Assembly: GCF_011762005.1 (NCBI RefSeq)
Contig: NZ_JAASQU010000004.1
Coordinates: 1 to 64,000 of the forward strand
Direction: 5' to 3'
Length of the DNA stretch: 64,000 bases
From: Qipengyuania flava
GTDB taxonomy: Bacteria; Pseudomonadota; Alphaproteobacteria; Sphingomonadales; Sphingomonadaceae
Shown piece by piece: positions 59,291-64,000 of the stretch. Each line of letters begins with the position of its first letter. The stretch's first letter is position 1. The position numbers were made by a program, and so were the translations under genes. The notes under the pieces are model-generated. The model saw only the letters and a list, made by a program, of their open reading frames with translations, was not told where the DNA came from and searched no databases.

Positions 59291-59301
59291 CTTAATGTGA
59301 A
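59274..59301 (-). promoter_or_regulatory. Candidate ssrA promoter within the mscL terminator
   Basis: On the minus strand, TTCACA (59301-59296) and TATATG (59279-59274) stand 16 bases apart, five and four matches to the sigma-70 -35 and -10 hexamers. The -10 lies in the loop of the mscL terminator. The first transcribed bases would fall just upstream of the acceptor piece. Not tested. Confidence 0.45.
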
Positions 59302-59328
59302 GTGTATGCGGGCACCGGCCCGCGCAAT

Positions 59329-59760
59329 TTACTTCTTCAGCGCGTCGCGAATCTCGGTCAGCAGCTCGATCTCGGTCGGGCCGGAAGGCGCCGCCGCTTC
59401 TTCCTTTTCCTCGAATTCGGCCATCACCTTCTTGGCGTAGCGGACCAGCAGGAAGATGATGAAGGCGAGGATCACGAAATTGATGATCGCGGTGATGAAT
59501 GCGCCGTAACCGATCATCGCGGCACCTGCCTCCTTCAGTTCGGCGTAGTCCGTAAGCGAACCTTCATAGCCTTCGGGCGTGCTCAAGAGAATGAAATAGC
59601 TGGAGAAGTCGGCTCCACCGAATAGTGCCCCGACAACCGGCATGATGATTTCATCGGTCAGCGAGGCGACGATCGCCCCGAATGCGCCCGCGATGATGAC
59701 CGCAACCGCCAGATCGATGACATTGCCCTTGGCGATAAAATCCTTGAAATCTTTGAGCAC
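59329..59760 (-). CDS. mscL: Large-conductance mechanosensitive channel
   Basis: A 143-residue MscL, the pentameric channel that opens under turgor stress. The conserved N-terminus MLKDFKDFIAKGNVIDLAVAVIIAGAFGAIV forms the amphipathic helix and TM1 (about residues 16-45), and TM2 is FITAIINFVILAFIIFLLVRYAKK at about 88-111. The C-terminus ends in the usual helical bundle. The start is GTG, with AAGGGGG seven bases upstream. A terminator and the tmRNA gene follow. Confidence 0.96.
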   Translation of the reverse strand: MLKDFKDFIAKGNVIDLAVAVIIAGAFGAIVASLTDEIIMPVVGALFGGADFSSYFILLSTPEGYEGSLTDYAELKEAGAAMIGYGAFITAIINFVILAFIIFLLVRYAKKVMAEFEEKEEAAAPSGPTEIELLTEIRDALKK

Positions 59761-59825
59761 GCGATACCCCCTTAACTGTGAAAACCGGTGTCACCCCTGC
59801 CATTGCGCGACACAGCCGACAAGTA

Positions 59826-59881
59826 CGGTAAATCTTGTATAGCCGCGCAGGTGTGCTATCTAGGCAAGACACATTTTACCG
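59826..59881. promoter_or_regulatory. Long interrupted inverted repeat upstream of lemA
   Basis: CGGTAAA (59826-59832) with CTTG (59834-59837) is matched in reverse complement by CAAG (59865-59868) and TTTACCG (59875-59881). The pair brackets a possible -10 TATCTA. The right arm is 14 bases before the LemA start codon, so it may be an operator. No regulator is identified. Confidence 0.35.
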
Positions 59882-59895
59882 AAGAGGGAATTCGC

Positions 59896-60519
59896 ATGAA
59901 CCGCCTGGTTGCTTTCCGGACCTCCATAGTCGCTGCCGCCGCGCTGATGCTGTCGGCATGCGGGATCAATTCGGTCCCTGCGGCCGAAGAAACCGCCAAG
60001 GCCAAATGGGCCGATGTGGAGGCCGCGTTCCAGGAACGCGCCAATCTCGTGCCCAATCTCGAGCAGATCGTCATGAGTTCGGCAGAGCAGGAACGCGCCA
60101 CGCTTGAAGCCGTGGTGCAGGCGCGCGCGTCGGCAACGCGCCCCGAAATCCAGCTCGACGGTGACGATCTCGGCGATCCCGACAAGATGGCGCAGTATCA
60201 GGAAGCCCAGAACACTTTCGGCGGTGCGCTGTCGCGCCTGATGGCGAATGTCGAAGCCTATCCCGAACTGCGCAGCCAGGACAATTTCGGCCGCTTCATG
60301 ACGCAGATCGAAGGTCAGGAGAACCGCATTCGCGTCGCCATTCGCGACTACAACGAAGCGGTGCGCCAGTATAACACCACGATCCGCACCTTCCCCGACA
60401 CGATCGGCGCGAACATCATTCACGGTGCCGAACCGATGGTGCCGTATGAAGCGGTGACCCAGGGCGCCGAAGTCGCGCCCGAGCTGAACATGCGCTCGGA
60501 TAGCGACGCCGCCAACTGA
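59896..60519 (+). CDS. LemA-family protein, predicted lipoprotein
   Basis: A 207-residue LemA-family protein with an N-terminal signal ending in LSAC, so predicted to be lipid-anchored in the envelope. The helical domain contains KAKWADVEAAFQERANLVPNLEQIV and PELRSQDNFGRFMTQIEGQENRIRVAIRDYNEAV, the LemA core. GAGGGA lies before the ATG; the frame from 59788 is rejected. It is followed by two TPM-domain genes in a common LemA-TPM arrangement whose function is unknown. Confidence 0.9.
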   Translation: MNRLVAFRTSIVAAAALMLSACGINSVPAAEETAKAKWADVEAAFQERANLVPNLEQIVMSSAEQERATLEAVVQARASATRPEIQLDGDDLGDPDKMAQYQEAQNTFGGALSRLMANVEAYPELRSQDNFGRFMTQIEGQENRIRVAIRDYNEAVRQYNTTIRTFPDTIGANIIHGAEPMVPYEAVTQGAEVAPELNMRSDSDAAN

Positions 60520-60530
60520 GCTGCGCTGCA

Positions 60531-61355
60531 ATGCGCTTCATCACTCGCATGATCCTGCCGCTGGCGGCGGTACTGGGCCTCGCCCTGCCCGCCGCCGCGC
60601 AGGAGTTTCCCGAACGCGGAACGGCGCCGGTCGTCGATGCCGCCAACATCATCGACGACGCCACCGAAGCCGCGCTGACGCAGAAGCTCGACCAGTTCGA
60701 GGAAGCCAACCAGCGCCAGTTCGTGATCGCCACGATACCCGATCTGCAGGGCTACGATATCGCCGATTACGGCTATCGGCTCGGGCGCGAATGGGCGCTG
60801 GGCGATGCCGAACGCAATGACGGCATCCTGCTGATCGTCGCCCCCAACGAACGCAAGATGCGCGTCGAAGTGGGGTACGGTCTCGAAGGCGTGATCCCCG
60901 ACGGGCTGGCCTTCGAATATGTCGAGGGCATGAAGCCCTTCTTTCGCCAAGGCGACTATTCGGGCGGTATCGCCTGGGGCGCGGACCAGATCATCACCCA
61001 GCTCGAGCTGCCGCCAGAAGAAGCGGCGCGTGTCGCGCAGGAACGCACCGCCGCGCGTGAAAGCGACGGCGGCTTCCCGATCGGCGCGCTGATCTGGCTG
61101 GGCTTCATCTTCTTCTTTTTCATCATGCCGATGTTCGGTCGCGGTCGGCGTTATCGCCGCGGCGGCGTGGGCGGTGTCGTCGGCGACATCATCCTGTGGG
61201 AAGCCGGCAAGGCCGTCGCGCGTGGTCTGACCGATGACGACTGGGGTGGCGGCGGCGGCTTCGGCGGGGGTGGCTTCGGCGGCGGAGGCGGCTTCGGCGG
61301 CTTCTCCGGCGGCGGCGGCAGTTTCGGGGGCGGCGGCGCCTCCGGGGGGTGGTAA
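60531..61355 (+). CDS. TPM-domain protein (YgcG/DUF477) with glycine-rich tail
   Basis: A 274-residue envelope protein. A signal peptide (ending PAAAQ) precedes a TPM domain at about 26-160 (FPERGTAPVVDAANIIDDATEAAL and RNDGILLIVAPNERKMRVEVGYGLEG). A transmembrane span (about residues 182-202) is followed by a region of about 40 residues made almost only of Gly, Phe and Ser. This is the classic YgcG form. It lies 11 bases after lemA and overlaps the next gene by one base. Confidence 0.88.
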   Translation: MRFITRMILPLAAVLGLALPAAAQEFPERGTAPVVDAANIIDDATEAALTQKLDQFEEANQRQFVIATIPDLQGYDIADYGYRLGREWALGDAERNDGILLIVAPNERKMRVEVGYGLEGVIPDGLAFEYVEGMKPFFRQGDYSGGIAWGADQIITQLELPPEEAARVAQERTAARESDGGFPIGALIWLGFIFFFFIMPMFGRGRRYRRGGVGGVVGDIILWEAGKAVARGLTDDDWGGGGGFGGGGFGGGGGFGGFSGGGGSFGGGGASGGW

Positions 61356-62029
61356 TGGGCTATCTTTCGCAAGACGATCACACGCTCGTTTCGGATGCCG
61401 TCGCGCGTGCCGAAATGACCACGAGCGGCGAGATCGTGACCGTGCTCGCCGACCGCAGCGACAGCTATGCCGATGTTGCCTTGGTCTGGGCGGCGGGCCT
61501 GTCCTTCACCGCGATGAGCCTGTTCGCGATGCTGCCGCAGCCCTTCCTCGATCTGTGGGACGGGCTTATCGGCGGCTGGTCGCACGAATGGACGACGGGC
61601 GAGCTGGCCAGCATGACGATTGGTCTGGGGCTGATCGCTTTCGTGCTCGGCTGGCTTGCGGCAAGCTGGGATCCGCTGCGCTTCGCGCTCACGCCGGGCC
61701 CGGTAAAGACCGCACGCACGCATGCCCGCGCGATCAAGCATTTCAAGGTCGGCGCAGAACGCCGCACGCATGGTCGCACCGGCGTGCTGCTGTACCTGTC
61801 GATGCGCGAACACCGCGCCGAGATTGTTGCCGACGAACCGATCGCCGCGATCGTCCCTGCGGAAGTATGGGGCGAGGCGATGGCCGACATGCTGGGAGAG
61901 ATCAGGCAGGGTCGGGTTGCCGAGGGTCTCGCGGTCGGCGTGCGCGATGTCGGCAAGGTGTTGTCCCAGCATTTCCCGCGTGCGGACGATGACGAAAACG
62001 AACTGCCCGATCGCCTGATCGAGGTCTGA
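61355..62029 (+). CDS. Second TPM-domain membrane protein
   Basis: A 224-residue protein with an N-terminal TPM-like part (MTTSGEIVTVLADRSDSYADVALVWAAG) that runs into two membrane spans (about residues 42-62 and 81-105), then a soluble C-terminal half with HFKVGAERRTHGRTGVLLYLSMREHRAEI, which is the rest of the TPM domain. The domain is thus interrupted by the membrane region. The ATG overlaps the previous stop (TAATG). It probably acts with the upstream TPM protein and LemA. Function unknown. Confidence 0.82.
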   Translation: MGYLSQDDHTLVSDAVARAEMTTSGEIVTVLADRSDSYADVALVWAAGLSFTAMSLFAMLPQPFLDLWDGLIGGWSHEWTTGELASMTIGLGLIAFVLGWLAASWDPLRFALTPGPVKTARTHARAIKHFKVGAERRTHGRTGVLLYLSMREHRAEIVADEPIAAIVPAEVWGEAMADMLGEIRQGRVAEGLAVGVRDVGKVLSQHFPRADDDENELPDRLIEV

Positions 62030-62031
62030 TC

Positions 62032-62577
62032 GTGCCCGTCCCCGATCACGATGCGGACGAGCGGATCGTCTGGCAGGGCGACTATATCACCGCCAAGACC
62101 CGCGGCCGCTGGGAATATGTCGGCCGGCCGCGCAATATCCGCGCTGCGGTGATCCTCGCCGTGGATGCGCAGGACCACGTGCTGCTGGTCGAACAATATC
62201 GCGTTCCTTTGGGCAAATACTGTATCGAGCTGCCCGCGGGCCTGATCGGCGACGAAGCCGAATTCGATGGTGAAGATCCGCTGGCCGCCGCCGGGCGCGA
62301 ACTGGAAGAGGAAACCGGCTACCGGGCAGCGGTGCTCGAAGACCTCGGCTGTTTCTGGTCGTCGCCCGGCATGGTCAGCGAAAGCTTCACTCTCGTCCGC
62401 GCGCGCGAACTGACCCGTGTCGGCGATGGCGGCGGGATCGGTGACGAGAACATCATCGTCCACCGCGTGCCGCTGTCCGACATCCGCAGCTTTATCGACG
62501 GCAAGCGCGCCGACGGTTGCGGGATCGATGTGCGCATGCTCTTGCTGCTGGGACAGAACATACTGGCAGGAGAGTGA
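62032..62577 (+). CDS. NUDIX hydrolase, ADP-ribose pyrophosphatase-like
   Basis: A 181-residue NUDIX enzyme. The helix part REL-EEETGY and the preceding Glu of the box are intact, but the first glycine is separated from it by five extra residues (GLIGDEAEFDGE), an insertion compared with GX5E. Similar forms hydrolyse ADP-ribose or GDP-mannose. The start is GTG at 62032, two bases after the TPM gene. The SDR gene follows three bases later. Confidence 0.85.
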   Translation: MPVPDHDADERIVWQGDYITAKTRGRWEYVGRPRNIRAAVILAVDAQDHVLLVEQYRVPLGKYCIELPAGLIGDEAEFDGEDPLAAAGRELEEETGYRAAVLEDLGCFWSSPGMVSESFTLVRARELTRVGDGGGIGDENIIVHRVPLSDIRSFIDGKRADGCGIDVRMLLLLGQNILAGE

Positions 62578-62580
62578 GAG

Positions 62581-63363
62581 ATGGCAGGACGGTGTGCGGG
62601 CAAACTGGCACTGGTAACGGGCGCGGCGCAGGGACTGGGACGCGCGCATGCGACACGTCTCGCCGAAGAAGGCGCGCGGGTACTGTGTACCGACATCAAT
62701 GGCGACGGCGCGGCCGAAACGGCGAAACTGATCGACGACGCGCTCAGCGCCGGCACGGCTTTCTCGATCGCGCATGACGTGACCGACCCGCAGGCGTGGG
62801 AAGCCGCGGTTGATGCCGCGCGCGACAAGCTGGGCGGGCTCAACGTGCTGGTCAACAATGCCGGGATCGGCGTTGGTGGCAATATCGAGACCTGCGACTT
62901 CGACGACTGGAAGCGCTGCTTCGCGATCAATGTCGATTCGATCTTTCACGGCTGCCAGAAGGCGCTGCCGCTGATGCGCGAACATGCGCCGGGATCGATC
63001 GTCAACATCTCGAGCATCGCCGGGCTGATCGCCAGCGACACCATGCCCGCCTACAACGCCAGCAAGGCGTCGGTGTGGATGCTGTCCAAGTCGATCGCGC
63101 TGCATTGTGCGAAGAACAACATGCAGATCCGCTGCAATTCGGTTCATCCGACTTTCGTCGATACGCCGATCCTCGATGGCACGGCGAAGAACCACAATAT
63201 CGAAAAGGGCGTGCTGATGGATAAGCTGGCACGCCAGATCCCGCTCAAATTCGTCGGCGAGCCGAACGATATCGCCAATGCGGTGGTCTATCTGGCCAGC
63301 GACGAAAGCCGCTTCATGACCGGTGCGGAGCTCAAGCTCGACGGCGGCATATCGGCGATGTAG
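62581..63363 (+). CDS. SDR-family NAD(P)-dependent oxidoreductase
   Basis: A 260-residue classical short-chain dehydrogenase. TGAAQGLG is at about residues 14-21, NNAG near 90, the catalytic Ser in NISSIAG near 139, and YNASK at about 156-160. Resembles 3-alpha/7-alpha-hydroxysteroid and cyclopentanol dehydrogenases, but the substrate is unknown. GAGAG precedes the ATG. It ends the run of five tightly packed genes from lemA. Confidence 0.9.
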   Translation: MAGRCAGKLALVTGAAQGLGRAHATRLAEEGARVLCTDINGDGAAETAKLIDDALSAGTAFSIAHDVTDPQAWEAAVDAARDKLGGLNVLVNNAGIGVGGNIETCDFDDWKRCFAINVDSIFHGCQKALPLMREHAPGSIVNISSIAGLIASDTMPAYNASKASVWMLSKSIALHCAKNNMQIRCNSVHPTFVDTPILDGTAKNHNIEKGVLMDKLARQIPLKFVGEPNDIANAVVYLASDESRFMTGAELKLDGGISAM

Positions 63364-63388
63364 CGGCAAACGGAGGCCGGAATCGAAA

Positions 63389-63416
63389 GAGGGGCCCAGC
63401 GGCCCCTCCCGGTTTT
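63389..63416 (+). terminator. Terminator of the lemA-SDR gene run
   Basis: An eight-base-pair stem GAGGGGCC/GGCCCCTC with a CAGC loop, followed by CCCGG then TTTT. It is about 25 bases after the SDR stop and lies between it and the convergent pspC gene. Confidence 0.7.
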
Positions 63417-63471
63417 CCTGAAATGTGAGCCACGGCCGGCACAAAACCGGGACGGTTGGTGTGGGCCGTGG

Positions 63472-63693
63472 TCAGTCTGCGATCAGAGCGATCGCGAGGT
63501 AGATCAGGATGAAGCTGCCGAAACCGAGCAGCGTTCCTGCGACGAACCCGAGGCGGACCCAGGTGGCGTCGATGCCGAAGTAGCGGGCGACACCGGAGCA
63601 TACGCCCATCAGCTTGCCGTTGCTGCGGTCGAGCGCGAAGCTCTTGGCGGGGCGGACGGCGTGGTCGTCTTCGCGAAACTTCAGATCGTTCAT
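63472..63693 (-). CDS. PspC-domain small membrane protein
   Basis: A 73-residue protein with a PspC domain: SFALDRSNGKLMGVCSGVARYFGIDATWVRLGFV followed by a membrane span (about residues 50-70, GTLLGFGSFILIYLAIALIA). PspC proteins are inner-membrane partners in envelope stress responses, although this one stands without pspA or pspB. Its ATG overlaps the stop of the preceding micro-protein gene (ATGA), so it is the third gene of a coupled operon. Confidence 0.88.
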   Translation of the reverse strand: MNDLKFREDDHAVRPAKSFALDRSNGKLMGVCSGVARYFGIDATWVRLGFVAGTLLGFGSFILIYLAIALIAD

Positions 63694-63806
63694 GCGATCA
63701 GTCCGTTGGGCGAAGCGGGGATGATGGCCGTGGCGAAGAAGGCCGCCGAAATGGCCAGCGAGAAGGCAGCTGCGAAGAGCTTCGTGCCGTTTTCGTGAGA
63801 GAACAT
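63690..63806 (-). CDS. Micro-protein 2 of a PspC operon (38 residues)
   Basis: A 38-residue single-span membrane protein, too short for usual gene callers. It starts MFSHENGTKLFAAAF, has a hydrophobic span at about residues 10-28 and ends in PASPNGLIA. GGAAAGGATTT lies just before the ATG. Its stop overlaps the pspC start by four bases. It is clearly paralogous to the micro-protein encoded at 63848-63967. Function is unknown. Confidence 0.8.
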   Translation of the reverse strand: MFSHENGTKLFAAAFSLAISAAFFATAIIPASPNGLIA

Positions 63807-63847
63807 AAATCCTTTCCTTTGCGTATTCGAGTGTGGGTTGGCGGCGA

Positions 63848-63967
63848 TCAGGCGATCAGGCCGGCGGGGCTTGCGGGGACGATGGCGGCAGCCATGAACA
63901 GGGCCGAGACACCGAAAGCGAAGACAGCGGCGAGAGCGCGATTGCTGGCGTTTTCATAAGCAGACAT
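63848..63967 (-). CDS. Micro-protein 1 of a PspC operon (39 residues)
   Basis: A 39-residue single-span membrane protein. It starts MSAYENASNRALAAVF, has a hydrophobic span at about residues 11-30 and ends in PASPAGLIA. AAGGAGTTACCCA places a near-perfect ribosome-binding site before the ATG. The C-terminal motif PASPxGLIA and overall length match the second micro-protein, so the pair probably arose by tandem duplication. The operon continues upstream beyond the window edge. Function is unknown. Confidence 0.8.
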   Translation of the reverse strand: MSAYENASNRALAAVFAFGVSALFMAAAIVPASPAGLIA

Positions 63968-64000
63968 TGGGTAACTCCTTGATCCTTGGTTTGTTTTTCC

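Overview
The window is a compact, GC-rich stretch of an alphaproteobacterial chromosome, most likely from the Sphingomonadales and probably Erythrobacteraceae-like. This is inferred from gene content. The clearest marker is a circularly permuted, two-piece tmRNA (about 58926-59256, minus) with the tag ANDNEALALAA. Others are an F1 atp operon without F0 genes next to it (atpH-A-G-lipoprotein-D-C) with a short epsilon subunit, a Hda-type DnaA homologue, a DUF2794 protein and CobT. Coding density is very high, intergenic gaps are short, and many genes overlap by 1-16 bases. I see no insertion sequence, prophage, CRISPR array, rRNA or tRNA, so this looks like core genome.

Layout. 0.2-10.2 kb, minus strand: aldehyde dehydrogenase, acetolactate-synthase-like TPP enzyme and D-2-hydroxyacid dehydrogenase downstream of a DUF559 protein and cysS; a REP-like inverted repeat; a nitroreductase, cobT, a transaldolase-like aldolase and a DUF4197 lipoprotein. 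10.3-23.7 kb, mixed: priA, a TPR metallopeptidase, a CinA-type amidase, a divergent HxlR regulator/azoreductase pair, an iron-sulfur photolyase, an OmpA-like protein, a siderophore-interacting flavoprotein with a Fur-like site, a PEP-mutase/ICL family protein, ada, a membrane trypsin-like protease and a TauD-type dioxygenase. 23.9-29.0 kb: the F1 ATP synthase operon with a small lipoprotein gene between atpG and atpD. 29.1-38.6 kb: a GT39-like membrane protein, an S9 peptidase, glmU with two small coupled genes, gph, an SDR with a LiuR-like operator, DUF2794, cysE and hda. 38.6-43.7 kb: a DUF2066 protein, purM, purN fused to a YjbR domain, a sulfotransferase and an NTF2-like protein. 43.7-52.7 kb: ndk, a lipoprotein, holC, DUF2256, pepA, then the outer-membrane biogenesis cluster lptD-surA-pdxA-rsmA. 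52.8-58.9 kb: malate synthase G, then M20 hydrolase-astA-astB for arginine catabolism and a small membrane protein behind a sigma-54-like promoter. 58.9-64 kb: tmRNA, mscL, LemA and two TPM-domain proteins, a NUDIX hydrolase, an SDR, and a PspC operon led by two paralogous micro-proteins of 38-39 residues.

How the genes work together. Several neighbourhoods are functional units. F1 genes form the ATP synthase head. lptD and surA act in LPS and porin assembly and travel with pdxA and rsmA. purM and purN are purine steps. astA and astB start the arginine succinyltransferase route, and the M20 hydrolase may take the desuccinylase step. The main places for a second look are the micro-protein pair before pspC, the lipoprotein inside the atp operon, the PurN-YjbR fusion, the sigma-54-like promoter, and the tmRNA whose likely promoter sits inside the mscL terminator.
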